From JAFCBV01 sp965370715 (GTDB taxonomy: Archaea > EX4484-52 > B79-G9): 24,995 bases of DNA. The position numbers were made by a program, and so were the translations under genes. Shown one piece after another: positions 6,149 through 13,742 of the stretch. The notes under the pieces were generated by a model. The model ran no database searches. It worked only from the letters and a program-made list of their open reading frames with translations, and was not told where the DNA came from. The number at the start of each line of letters is the position of its first letter. Positions within the stretch are counted from its first letter, which is position 1. The stretch is from the NCBI GenBank assembly GCA_965370715.1, contig CBDUVQ010000004.1, positions 1 through 24,995 on the forward strand. Reading direction: 5' to 3'.

Positions 6149-8134
6149 TCATTTATCAGTGACAACTTTGTGCTTTTGATTCGTGAACAAAGATTCAACT
6201 CTCTCAAGCCCGTCTGCATCACCAACTGACTTGTCAGGCCTAAGGCGAACCAAGCGCGGAAATCTGAGCGCATAGCCTGAGTCATAGCTTGGCGATTTTT
6301 GTATTTCTTCGTATGCAACCTCGAGTGTCAGGGTTGGTGAAATATCAACGTGCTTTCCATCTTCCCGGATTATATGTGGCTTAAGGTGCTCTGTGAGCTC
6401 TTTGAAGCTTGTTCCCTCTTCTGCTTTCTCTTTTATGCCTGTACCAAGGCGCCCTATGGACAGGAAATTTCCTGTTTCATCCCTGCATGCAAGGACAAAG
6501 CTTGAGAGCCAGCCAGCGCGCTTGCCCTCGCCCCATTCTGCCCCGACAACGGTCAGGTCAAGGGATTCCATCACAGGCTTAAGCTTGAGCATATAGCCGA
6601 CTCTTGAGCCGGGCTTATACTCTGCGGACAGGTTCTTGAACATCACACCCTCGTTTCCGCGTGATAGCGCTTTCTGGTAAAAATCATTCGCCTTTGTTGC
6701 TTCGTCTGTCACAATCTGGTCTGCGAGAACAACACTTTCCGGGATTTCGCGAACATTGTCCTTTAGGACACCCCGCCTTTCTACAAACGGCTTTTCAATC
6801 AGGACATTTTCATTCAAATAAAGAATGTCAAAAAGGTTCAGCCTCACAGGTATTTCCTTTGCAAGCTTGTTGATGTCGTATTTGCGCCTTATCCTGCGCG
6901 AGAGTTTTTGGAAAGGCAGCCATCTTCCTGTCTGCGTGTCTATTCCGATTGCCTCGCCCTCGACAATACAGGACTTTGCCAAAAGCGCCTTTTTCACTGC
7001 AATGGCAACTTCAGGGAACTGGGCTGTCACGTTTTCAAGCCTGCGTGTGTATATCTGCACTTCTTCGCCCTCCTTGTGTATCTGCATCCGAAAGCCGTCG
7101 AACTTGTACTCTATTGCAGCAGGGCGCTCGACAGTCTCAAATGCGTCATCAATGCCGTCTGCTTTTTGCGCGAGCATGACCTTAATCGGGCGAAACATGA
7201 CAAGCGACAGCTTTGAGAGACCTGCGTTTCCCTGTTCAAGCGCTGTTTTTGCAACAAGGGCATAATCGTTTGTCAGGGCGTGCGCTTTCTCTATAAGACC
7301 GTTTATCCTGCTTCGAAGCTCGTTTCCAAACTCAGCTTCACTGACAAATACAAAGTCAATGCCAGCCTCTTTTTTCCAGAAAGAAGGAATTAATGAAATC
7401 TCGTTTGCTGTTTTCACTTCAACTGTGTTTTTTGATTCAAGGGATGCGAGAATCTCTTTGTTCTCTTTTTTGATGGAATTGTAAAGCGCGTCCTCAAATA
7501 TGATTTTTTTTGAGTCAGCGCCCTCAAAAATGTGTTCATAGAGCTTTTTCTTGTTTGTTTTGGCAGACAAAAGCGCACTCCAGCGCACTTCTGCAAAGAA
7601 CGCCCCTGCAATCGCATCGCGAAGCAGGCCTTCTGCAACACCAATGCGCAAGTCCCCGATAACAATTCTTGCAAGATATTTTGCCTCTTTTGGCCCTGCA
7701 GAGGACAAAAGCTCGCCGATAAGACCAATTTTTCGCTCTTGGGATTTTGCTCCTGACAATCCTGCGGCTTTTTGCAGGTTTGAGACAACCTTATCAACAT
7801 TAAGCTTTGGCGCAAAAAGAACTTTCTGCCTTTTTTTGGATGAGAACTCTTCTGCCACAAGCCCGAGATCCCCTGTTTCCCTCCATGCATCGCTTATTTT
7901 CTTTTCAGAGACCCCGTATGACTTGCTGAGTGTCTTGACCATCAAGAGAGACGCTATGCCGAGCTCTTTTTCACTCCATTCCGGAAAAACGCGCCCTCTG
8001 CATAGCAAAATAATGTTTTCTATTTCATTCGAAGAGACGTTTTCAAGAAACTCGGCAAGAATCCTTGTCTTCTTTAGCTTAAGGCTAGTTGACTCGAGAT
8101 TTTCATAGAGTTCTGCAAGAGAAGAGTAATGCAT
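6149..8134 (-). CDS. lig: ATP-dependent DNA ligase (archaeal Lig1 type) with internal insertion
   Basis: The replicative archaeal ligase: it adenylates a lysine, transfers AMP to the 5' phosphate and seals nicks. With the start at ATG 8134 it has 661 residues. The N-terminal DNA-binding domain ends with GDLRIGVAEGLLRDAIA; the nucleotidyltransferase core holds the active-site Lys344 in EYKFDGFR, then RRLENVT, VEGEAIGID, LFDILY, GNEGVMFK and LKLKP; the C-terminal OB domain ends in LRFPRLVRLRPDKS. Compared with the roughly 560-600 residues usual in archaea, about 95 extra residues sit between the DAIAGAFF helix and AHALTNDY (about residues 182-280). The frame runs 13 codons further upstream, but the ATG at 8134 is preceded by a TATA-like element about 24 bp away and fits the family start. 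Confidence 0.94.
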   Translation of the reverse strand: MHYSSLAELYENLESTSLKLKKTRILAEFLENVSSNEIENIILLCRGRVFPEWSEKELGIASLLMVKTLSKSYGVSEKKISDAWRETGDLGLVAEEFSSKKRQKVLFAPKLNVDKVVSNLQKAAGLSGAKSQERKIGLIGELLSSAGPKEAKYLARIVIGDLRIGVAEGLLRDAIAGAFFAEVRWSALLSAKTNKKKLYEHIFEGADSKKIIFEDALYNSIKKENKEILASLESKNTVEVKTANEISLIPSFWKKEAGIDFVFVSEAEFGNELRSRINGLIEKAHALTNDYALVAKTALEQGNAGLSKLSLVMFRPIKVMLAQKADGIDDAFETVERPAAIEYKFDGFRMQIHKEGEEVQIYTRRLENVTAQFPEVAIAVKKALLAKSCIVEGEAIGIDTQTGRWLPFQKLSRRIRRKYDINKLAKEIPVRLNLFDILYLNENVLIEKPFVERRGVLKDNVREIPESVVLADQIVTDEATKANDFYQKALSRGNEGVMFKNLSAEYKPGSRVGYMLKLKPVMESLDLTVVGAEWGEGKRAGWLSSFVLACRDETGNFLSIGRLGTGIKEKAEEGTSFKELTEHLKPHIIREDGKHVDISPTLTLEVAYEEIQKSPSYDSGYALRFPRLVRLRPDKSVGDADGLERVESLFTNQKHKVVTDK

Positions 8135-8191
8135 GAGAACTATTATTAATGCATTATTAAAAAATTTGACCAAACAGTTCGTTGAATTTAT

Positions 8192-8542
8192 TTACTTGTT
8201 GTTCCATTCCGTAAGACAGTCACTAATCTTTTCAATATTGTAAATACCCACCCCCAATGAGGTTAAACCAACGGAATTTGGTGTGGTGTATACAATATTT
8301 TCATTCTTAAGTGCATTTATATATGGCTCTAAATCTTCTGTTGAAACTATTGCCGCATCCCCCGTAATAACTCTCCCTTCTTGTTTTTTAAGAGCGTCTA
8401 ACACATCCTCTGTACTAGCTTCTTCTTCTTTTTGTATTGCAAGATATTCGACAATAGCATAGCAAAGAGGACATTTTTCAGACAATTTTTTTAATGGATC
8501 AATAGGGTCCGACAAAATGCCTTCTATATTGTTCAAATTCAT
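8192..8542 (-). CDS. small hypothetical protein, winged-helix-like
   Basis: A 116-residue acidic protein. It has a CPLC pair near residue 24 and a C-terminal segment, LKNENIVYTTPNSVGLTSLGVGIY split over about residues 77-100, that reads like the end of a winged helix (helix, beta wing with LTxLG). This resembles MarR/PadR-like regulators, but the helix-turn-helix core is not clear, so a regulatory role is inference. The frame extends to 8674 without good coding character; the ATG at 8542 has a TATA-like run (TTTTTTAAAG) at about 8563-8572, fitting leaderless expression. It lies just upstream of the ligase gene on the same strand, with separate promoters. Confidence 0.6.
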   Translation of the reverse strand: MNLNNIEGILSDPIDPLKKLSEKCPLCYAIVEYLAIQKEEEASTEDVLDALKKQEGRVITGDAAIVSTEDLEPYINALKNENIVYTTPNSVGLTSLGVGIYNIEKISDCLTEWNNK

Positions 8543-8600
8543 GCTATTTACTACTAAGGGATGCTTTAAAAAACTTCTGGTTCGTATTTTTTGCTTTTCT

Positions 8601-8652
8601 AAGAAAAAAAGAAATATTAAAGCACACCGGGAACTTTCCCGGCATGCTTTAA
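8601..8652 (-). terminator. long perfect hairpin with T-rich tail
   Basis: Arms TTAAAGCA-CA-CCGGGAA (8617-8633) and TTCCCGG-CA-TGCTTTAA (8636-8652) form a near-perfect 36-base hairpin with one 2x2 internal loop. Read on the minus strand, the hairpin is followed by AATATTTC and a run of seven T (to about 8601), which looks like an intrinsic terminator for transcripts coming from the ftsZ side. Confidence 0.55.
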
Positions 8653-8866
8653 ATGGAGGTTGACCTCGTGGCAAGGGAAGTTGGCTGCTTCATCTCCCGC
8701 AAAATGCGTACTAGAAGCGTTATGCTCAAAGGATTCCCTTTTCTTTATCGAAGATCGAAAATTTTACTTCCCACACCTTCGCGCACAATATGTGCGGCAA
8801 GCCACTAGGACGTTTTAGAGCGCACGAACGAAAACCTGTGCAATGGGCACAGGCTCGTGCGTCCTA
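8605..8866 (-). ncRNA. candidate structured RNA or structured ftsZ 3' region
   Basis: This gene-free stretch carries nested stems that do not resemble a known archaeal RNA. Perfect pairs in plus coordinates: TAGGA 8806-8810 with TCCTA 8862-8866; CGCACGA 8821-8827 with TCGTGCG 8855-8861; CCTGTGC 8835-8841 with GCACAGG 8847-8853; CGCACA 8782-8787 with TGTGCG 8791-8796; GCCAC 8801-8805 with GTGGC 8668-8672; CTTCCC 8767-8772 with GGGAAG 8675-8680; GAGG 8656-8659 with CCTC 8664-8667. The terminator-like hairpin ends it on the minus strand, which is why that strand is preferred. A TATA-like element at 8863-8872 could start it, but the predicted start would then fall inside the outer stem, so processing from the ftsZ mRNA is also possible. 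Hallmarks of RNase P RNA and SRP RNA were looked for and not found. Confidence 0.35.
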
Positions 8867-8889
8867 AATATAAAGAGGCTTATGCCTCT
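8864..8889 (-). terminator. ftsZ terminator hairpin
   Basis: Six bases after the ftsZ stop, AGAGGC (8874-8879) and GCCTCT (8884-8889) form a stem with a four-base loop. On the minus strand it is followed by TTATATTTA, a T-rich tail. The same tail also reads as a TATA-like box for a downstream minus-strand transcript. Confidence 0.55.
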
Positions 8890-8895
8890 ATTCGC

Positions 8896-10002
8896 CTAGC
8901 GTATCACTTCAATTCCAAGCGCGTGCCCGATTGAAGGCCTTGCAGATCCAGTGGATGTGGCCTCCTGCATCTGTGGGCCAAGTACGTATTGTGACTTCAC
9001 ACCTGTTATGATTGTTATGACACGTACTTTTCCTTTCATCTCGTCCTCAACGCGCGCACCCCAGATTGTTTGGGCTCCTGCATCAAGGTGCTTGGATACA
9101 TATTCTCCAATTTCGTTTATTTCCTCAAGCTTGAGGTCAGGTCCGCCTGTGATGTGCACAAGAGAGCCTGTTGCACCCTTATAATCTACATCAAGAAGCG
9201 GGTTTGACATTGCCTGCTCCACTGCCTCGCGCGCCCGCGCAGCTGAAGAGGATTCAGCGACACCAATCATCGCTACGCCGCCTGCGCTCATCACAGCTTT
9301 CACGTCAGCGTAGTCGAGGTTGACAAGCGAAGGTGTTGAGATTGTCTCGGTTATGCCCTTTATCATTGTCACAATAATCTCGTCCGCAACTGCAAACGCC
9401 TGCTGCAAAGGCATGTTTCCTGCAATCTCGACCAACTTGTCATTCTCAATGACAATTACTGTGTCGCAGTTCTGCCTGAGCTTTTGCAGGCCTTCCTCTG
9501 CCTTGTGGATTCTTGCGCCTTCAATCTTGAAGGGCATTGTAACGACACCTATAACTATTGCGTTCTGCGAATGGGCAATCTGAGCGATAGTTGGTGCAGC
9601 CCCGGTTCCGGTTCCGCCACCCATGCCCGACACAAGGAAAAGCATGTCTGCGCTCTTCATCGCGTCTTTCAGTTCATTCATTGACTCTTCTGCAGCCTGC
9701 TTTCCGATTGCAGGATATCCTCCGGCGCCAAGGCCTTTTGTTGTTTCCTGGCCGAGAAGTATTTTTCTGTCTGCGCTGATTGTCCTCAAGTGTTTCATAT
9801 CTGTATTTACTGCAATTGTTTCAGCACCCATTATGCCTACTTTGTGCAGCCTGTTGATTGCATTGCAGCCCATGCCGCCTGCGCCGACAACCATGATTTT
9901 TGCATCATTGACATCGCCGAATTCTTCAAGTGACTTGTCAGGCGTAAGTCCAAGCCCACCTGTTATTTGACGCGAAATTGCGCTTTGTATAATCGAATCC
10001 AT
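8896..10002 (-). CDS. ftsZ: Cell division protein FtsZ (archaeal FtsZ1-like)
   Basis: A tubulin-family GTPase that polymerises into the division ring at mid-cell. The 368 residues show the full set: GAGGMGCNAINRL (40-52) for nucleotide binding, the tubulin signature GGGTGTG at 128-134, and the T7 loop NLDYADVKAVM (228-238) with the catalytic acidic residues Asp230 and Asp233. The C-terminus, ending IGHALGIEVIR, resembles the conserved tail of euryarchaeal FtsZ1. The ATG start is 8 bases after an AGGAGG site (10011-10016). It is one of the few isolated genes here with a leader and a strong Shine-Dalgarno sequence. A terminator hairpin follows the TAG stop. No second FtsZ, SepF or CdpB gene is in view. 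Confidence 0.96.
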   Translation of the reverse strand: MDSIIQSAISRQITGGLGLTPDKSLEEFGDVNDAKIMVVGAGGMGCNAINRLHKVGIMGAETIAVNTDMKHLRTISADRKILLGQETTKGLGAGGYPAIGKQAAEESMNELKDAMKSADMLFLVSGMGGGTGTGAAPTIAQIAHSQNAIVIGVVTMPFKIEGARIHKAEEGLQKLRQNCDTVIVIENDKLVEIAGNMPLQQAFAVADEIIVTMIKGITETISTPSLVNLDYADVKAVMSAGGVAMIGVAESSSAARAREAVEQAMSNPLLDVDYKGATGSLVHITGGPDLKLEEINEIGEYVSKHLDAGAQTIWGARVEDEMKGKVRVITIITGVKSQYVLGPQMQEATSTGSARPSIGHALGIEVIR

Positions 10003-10010
10003 TTTTACAA

Positions 10011-10075
10011 CCTCCTATTGATACCGACTTGCTTCTTAAACATACATCTAATAATATCTTGTTTTTTATATATAT
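10011..10075 (-). promoter_or_regulatory. ftsZ promoter and ribosome binding site
   Basis: A TATA element lies at about 10063-10075 and the AGGAGG ribosome binding site at 10011-10016. The implied leader is about 40 bases, unlike the leaderless pattern of neighbouring single genes. Confidence 0.5.
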
Positions 10076-10378
10076 GTTATGTAAGCGAAATGCTTTAATA
10101 GCACATTTTGCATTAATATCTCTTAGAAACAATTGATTCGAAGAGCGCGCCAACGCTTTTTCGATACCTGAAATTAATTCAACAAGTTAATTCGTGTTTG
10201 CTTCGATTTAAGTTCGCCAAAACTTAAACGGAATTTGAAAGTTTGCCCAATCACTTTGATGTTCGCCAAAACATTCAAGTGGAAACTACTTCTTCATTTA
10301 CTCTTACCCATATATAAAGGTTTTGACAGGCAAAACTATATTTCTGCAAGTATATGATTTATCTCATACAAGTCATTG
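10076..10378. other. gene-free AT-rich stretch upstream of ftsZ
   Basis: No convincing gene. It holds a 12 bp direct repeat GTTCGCCAAAAC at 10212-10223 and 10261-10272, an AATTAA/TTAATT inverted pair around 10175-10195, and a TATA-like TATATAAAGG at about 10311-10320 that could start a transcript on the plus strand. No tRNA, snoRNA C/D boxes or known RNA motif was seen. Confidence 0.4.
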
Positions 10379-10504
10379 TTAGAAAACTGGTGCGAGCGCG
10401 CTTTTGGCGCTCGAATTTATAGGCTTTGGTTCTTGTGGAACATTTATTTTTTCTGGTGGACTAACCTTTGGTTCTTGTGGAAGATTACAAACAAATTTAA
10501 ACAT
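10379..10504 (-). CDS. possible 41-residue proline-rich ORF
   Basis: The minus strand holds ATG at 10504 to TAA at 10379, 41 residues. The peptide contains two copies of PQEPK (residues 9-13 and 23-27), the second after VSPPEKINV, so the repeat is in phase with the codons: the 17 bp DNA repeat recurs with a 42 bp period, exactly 14 codons. The proline/charged character is unlike random translation, but the A/T-rich start overlaps the promoter of the divergent gene at 10538 and no ribosome binding site is evident. It may be a real small protein, the tail of a lost Pro-rich protein, or chance. A 7 bp GC hairpin (CGAGCGC 10393-10399, GCGCTCG 10407-10413) sits in its 3' end. Confidence 0.25.
   Translation of the reverse strand: MFKFVCNLPQEPKVSPPEKINVPQEPKPINSSAKSALAPVF
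10424..10482. repeat. 17 bp direct repeat, 42 bp period
   Basis: CTTTGGTTCTTGTGGAA occurs exactly at 10424-10440 and 10466-10482. A partial echo (TTCTGGTGGA) lies between them at 10451-10460. Confidence 0.8.
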
Positions 10505-10537
10505 CATATCTCTTTAGTATTATTGAGTGGATAACTT

Positions 10538-11212
10538 ATGAATTCTTCTTATCGTTTAGCCAACTGTAATTGGGCTGCTGTAAGGGATTTGGGTTTTGAT
10601 AACGAAAGTGGCTGCCACACAAGTGCAGAACTTGCCAGTTCTTCAATATATCCCGCTCTTTATTCAAAGAAAGGTAAATTGAGTGTTCTGCTGATTTTGA
10701 AGCCGGATACAAGCGTGTCTTCTTTTGAACAATACAAGCATATATTTCCTGTCAAAACACATGAAGATTTTGATTATAGCCCTCTGGTAATTGTAACGTA
10801 TGTTTCGGGTGGCGGAAGGCGCGTGCAACTCCAGTATGCAGAACCCAACAATATACCGGATTTATTGCTTGGTGACTTACGACTCATTAGCAGAACTGAT
10901 TTTGTAGGCGATGCAGACCATACAATTCCTTATAATTTGCCTAATAATGGAGAGCGTTTTTTTGATGCAGAATCTCCTAATACGGCGGTTGTATTCCCTG
11001 AAGAACTGCCTCAAGAGGTTATGGATTTATTGGATGGACGTTTAAATGCTATAACTAAAGTGCCGTTGGATCATGCTTTATTAAAGCCATGGAAAGAAAA
11101 GGATAATGCTAGGGAAATTCTAGAGACTTTTATTCGCAAGAATGATGTTGATGATTCTTTAAGCCCGGAAGAATATTATCGTTTGTATCGGATACTTTTT
11201 AATTCTAAATAA
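10538..11212 (+). CDS. hypothetical protein, 224 aa
   Basis: No family recognised. A soluble protein with no signal peptide or membrane segment. The centre is beta-rich (KLSVLLILK, LVIVTYVSGGGRRVQLQY at about residues 47-100), and the C-terminal 60 residues are helical and charged, ending in an EEYYRLYRILF helix. It starts with ATG at 10538 with ATTTAAAC at 10494-10501 upstream, and ends with TAA. Its AT-rich codon use, by eye, differs from the housekeeping genes nearby and matches the following genes to 13742, suggesting one accessory block. Length and composition support a real gene; function is unknown. Confidence 0.6.
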   Translation: MNSSYRLANCNWAAVRDLGFDNESGCHTSAELASSSIYPALYSKKGKLSVLLILKPDTSVSSFEQYKHIFPVKTHEDFDYSPLVIVTYVSGGGRRVQLQYAEPNNIPDLLLGDLRLISRTDFVGDADHTIPYNLPNNGERFFDAESPNTAVVFPEELPQEVMDLLDGRLNAITKVPLDHALLKPWKEKDNAREILETFIRKNDVDDSLSPEEYYRLYRILFNSK

Positions 11213-11350
11213 TGCCCTTTCTTGATAGCCACGGACTTTTCGTGGACTATTCAGGCAAAGTCGGTTTCGTCTCAGAAAATTATAAGCCTTATTTCCGTTA
11301 GTCTTTGACTGGTGGCGTAAATCTATAAGAAACATTTTTCTTCTAGATTA

Positions 11351-11383
11351 TCTATAAATAGGCTGAACCTCAGAATTAGTAAA
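11351..11383 (+). promoter_or_regulatory. promoter of the gene at 11384, leaderless type
   Basis: TCTATAAATAGG at about 11349-11360 lies about 26 bp before the ATG, a good archaeal TATA box at the leaderless distance. Further upstream (11237-11253) is a small hairpin CCACG/CGTGG that may end the transcript of the preceding gene. Confidence 0.5.
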
Positions 11384-11944
11384 ATGAGTGCCAAAATAAA
11401 ATTAATTGGATACGGTAGCCTGATTAATAGAACTTCATTAAGAAAGACCATTAAAAGCCATTCTAATTTCCATGAAGTGTGGGTTCATGGATACAAAAGA
11501 GTATTTGACTTAAAAGCTGTAAAACAGTTATATGAGCCGTGGGACACTGACGTTGCGGTCTTGAATGTTGAGAAATGCAGAGGGGCAAAATTTAATGCAG
11601 TTGTATATGAAATCCCACTTACTCAATATCACAATTTGTTAAAAAGGGAAAAAACCTACAAACTGATCAAAGTTAAATATTCTGACTACACCACAAATAA
11701 ACTTGTTGGTGACGCATTTCTTTTTTTAGGATTGGAACAATCCATACACAAGAATCTAAATCCCCGGACACACTATTTTCATATATGCCGAAAAGGAGCA
11801 TATGCTATATCCAGAAAATATGGCGAGGTTTGGGATAAGACAACTTTTTTAGCTAACGGAAAAAGAATTTCAGAATTAGGAAATCATTTGATTAAATTGA
11901 ATAAGTATCATCAGATAGAAAATCCATACCCTGAGAAAATATGA
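11384..11944 (+). CDS. gamma-glutamylcyclotransferase-like (GGCT/AIG2-fold) protein
   Basis: A 186-residue protein with the GGCT-like fold signature: LIGYGSLIN at residues 7-15 (substrate-binding loop), the paired strands VAVLNV (57-62) and FNAVVYEIP (70-78), and LLKREKTY (85-92), where Glu89 aligns with the usual catalytic Glu followed by an aromatic. The family converts gamma-glutamyl dipeptides or amines to pyroglutamate; many members have no tested substrate. The C-terminal 80 residues are basic and hydrophobic-poor and not typical of the minimal fold. It is tail-to-tail with a second GYGSL protein (12002-13111), separated by 57 bp. The fold call is good; the substrate is unknown. Confidence 0.75.
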   Translation: MSAKIKLIGYGSLINRTSLRKTIKSHSNFHEVWVHGYKRVFDLKAVKQLYEPWDTDVAVLNVEKCRGAKFNAVVYEIPLTQYHNLLKREKTYKLIKVKYSDYTTNKLVGDAFLFLGLEQSIHKNLNPRTHYFHICRKGAYAISRKYGEVWDKTTFLANGKRISELGNHLIKLNKYHQIENPYPEKI

Positions 11945-12001
11945 GTCTGTATCCAACACAGCAAATTACAAATATTAGCGGGTTATCCCATAGCAGCTAC
12001 A

Positions 12002-13111
12002 TCAGACGCCAAATTCAGCCCTATAAGGCATCTTATCTGCGTATGCGTCCGTATTTATGCGCGCGGACAATTTTTGTTCTAATACACCCATGAAGTTCCC
12101 ATTCTCTGAAAGAGGTCGTCCATTCGGCTGAATAACACTATCAACATACAGCTTTGCAAAACCAGGAACTTCCTGCTCAGCTCCTGTCAATCCATTAGTT
12201 AGCATATCTATGTATCCCGCAGGTATTTCTGAATAGGGATTTGAAGCAATTACTTCTAACTTACCATCAACATCTGTAATTAGAGGCGACTCTAATATCC
12301 AAGCGCCTTCATCAAGAGATAGTTTTGGATTCCCTCCAATTACTTTTATTTGATCAGGTTTTATTAGTCTTCTTACATACTCTATTTCACCATAGTTTTC
12401 TATTGCAAGATACTTTATAGGATTTTTCGTTAAATCTGCCGGATCAAATATTACCGCATACGCACTTGCACCTTCTTTGGGTCCGGAATTTAATACAGCA
12501 AGATAATTCCTTATTTCTTGTGTAGGCCCGTGTCTCTTTGCTGTTGGAGCACGATTGAATCCCAGTTCTAATCCTGAAATTTTAGCATAACTAATTTTTT
12601 CTGTTATGTGTTTTTCCTCTGCTAATTTCCTTTTATCTTCTAGACCCAATAAATTTCTTAAATCACCATCTTCAGTATTACATGCAAGTTCGTATGGGTC
12701 TAAAAGACTACCATAACCAATTAAAGGAGGAACAGACTTCATTTTACTTAAGTCATGCACTGTAGGTCCCTTTTCTGTTAACTCAACAATATATTTACAT
12801 GGTTCTTCATCAACGTAATTTCCACGGGCTGATTCTCTGACCAATACATGAGGCTCATATATTTTTTCATCAACAGTTTCTAAAAGTTCAAAGCTTTCTC
12901 TGAGTTCGTTAGTAAGTTCACTTACATCTATTGAGGGGTCGGTACGGATGTCTTTGTAAACAATGTTAAAATCGCCAGATTGTTGGCTTTTACAGCCCAT
13001 GCTAGCTAACTCACGAGCTAAAGGGTTTATTCCATTGCTTTTTGTTAGTATGTAGGGGGTTATGCGACCCATAGCATTGTTGTCTTGTAATTCTTCTTTC
13101 ATGTGGTTCAC
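12002..13111 (-). CDS. protein with GGCT-like domain, 369 aa
   Basis: A second GGCT-like-fold protein. An N-terminal region of about 125 residues is unrecognised; then PLIGYGSLLDP (129-139), NYLAVLN (202-208), ASAYAVIFDPADL (215-227) and AIENYGEIEYVRRL (236-249) follow the order of the GGCT core, with Glu238, Glu242 or Glu244 as candidate catalytic acid. About 120 residues after the core are unrecognised. The core is larger than in canonical GGCT because of a long charged insertion after the GYGSL loop (about 145-175). It starts at ATG with GGGTGA a few bases upstream. The gene at 13149 lies 37 bp upstream on the same strand and may be cotranscribed. It faces the other GYGSL gene tail-to-tail. 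Confidence 0.65.
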   Translation of the reverse strand: MNHMKEELQDNNAMGRITPYILTKSNGINPLARELASMGCKSQQSGDFNIVYKDIRTDPSIDVSELTNELRESFELLETVDEKIYEPHVLVRESARGNYVDEEPCKYIVELTEKGPTVHDLSKMKSVPPLIGYGSLLDPYELACNTEDGDLRNLLGLEDKRKLAEEKHITEKISYAKISGLELGFNRAPTAKRHGPTQEIRNYLAVLNSGPKEGASAYAVIFDPADLTKNPIKYLAIENYGEIEYVRRLIKPDQIKVIGGNPKLSLDEGAWILESPLITDVDGKLEVIASNPYSEIPAGYIDMLTNGLTGAEQEVPGFAKLYVDSVIQPNGRPLSENGNFMGVLEQKLSARINTDAYADKMPYRAEFGV

Positions 13112-13148
13112 CCATACTTAATGACTAATTTCTGTTAGGGAATAGAAT

Positions 13149-13742
13149 TCAATCTACAAAAACATATTTGCCTTCTATGTCTTTGCAAATAATCTTTCCA
13201 AAAAAATCCTCTTCCGGTTTATAAAGATGTGATGAACCGATTTGACCAAGAACATCTTCTAGTGCTTCAACAGCTTCAACAGGTTCGCCAACATAGGTTG
13301 CTTTTATGGCCCAATTTAACTTTGCGTCGTAAGCTTTTCGAGCAAGAGCAGTTAATGCTGGATCGTCTTTATACTCTAGATCCTCGTCACATACATCTAA
13401 AGAAAGTTTTAATGGATATGGCAGTTTACTGGAGTCGCATGACGCCACGTTAACAGGCTCACTATATAAGCTGCTCAAAATTTCTTCTACTCTCATAGAA
13501 TCAATAATTCCACCGGCTATGCGGTTAAATTCTTCTTTTGGACCATCATAACGAACAAAACCGCACGCTTCTCCAACCGTATTTGTCTTGTCATTCATAG
13601 CCCTATTATGAATTCTGCTCTTTATGAACCTATCGTTTTTAACTACGGAACAGTGGTTATGTGTGTATTCGCTATAATCGTTCTTAAATGCCTTGTAAAG
13701 GGCATTAAGTGGATGTTCACGAGTATACTCTAAAGAATTCAC
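13149..13742 (-). CDS. hypothetical protein, 197 aa
   Basis: No family recognised. An acidic soluble protein with no membrane segment. The start is uncertain: GTG at 13742 overlaps the EamA stop by four bases (GTGA), which would suit translational coupling; an internal ATG at residue 49 is an alternative. A central region (residues 50-80) is Gly/basic rich (GEACGFVRYDGPKEEF) and the C-terminus is acidic, ending GKYVFVD. It is probably cotranscribed with the GGCT-like gene downstream. AT-rich codon use groups it with the 10.5-13.7 kb block. Possibly a partner of the GGCT-like protein; this is inference from position only. Confidence 0.55.
   Translation of the reverse strand: MNSLEYTREHPLNALYKAFKNDYSEYTHNHCSVVKNDRFIKSRIHNRAMNDKTNTVGEACGFVRYDGPKEEFNRIAGGIIDSMRVEEILSSLYSEPVNVASCDSSKLPYPLKLSLDVCDEDLEYKDDPALTALARKAYDAKLNWAIKATYVGEPVEAVEALEDVLGQIGSSHLYKPEEDFFGKIICKDIEGKYVFVD

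Noticed and set aside
6825..7265. Plus-strand ORF of 146 codons inside the ligase gene
   Set aside because: It lies entirely antisense to the DNA ligase and has Ser/Leu-rich shadow composition.
7551..8108. Plus-strand ORF of 185 codons inside the ligase gene
   Set aside because: Antisense shadow of the ligase; Ser/Phe/Arg-rich and no promoter or family features.
8600..8890. RNase P RNA or SRP RNA
   Set aside because: The conserved GAGGAAAGUCC-type and ACAGAA elements of RNase P RNA and the UGUAAC and GGAAG-AGCA motifs of SRP RNA could not be found together in order on either strand.
10393..10413. GC hairpin as a strong terminator
   Set aside because: The stem is only 7 bp and no clear T-run follows on either strand.
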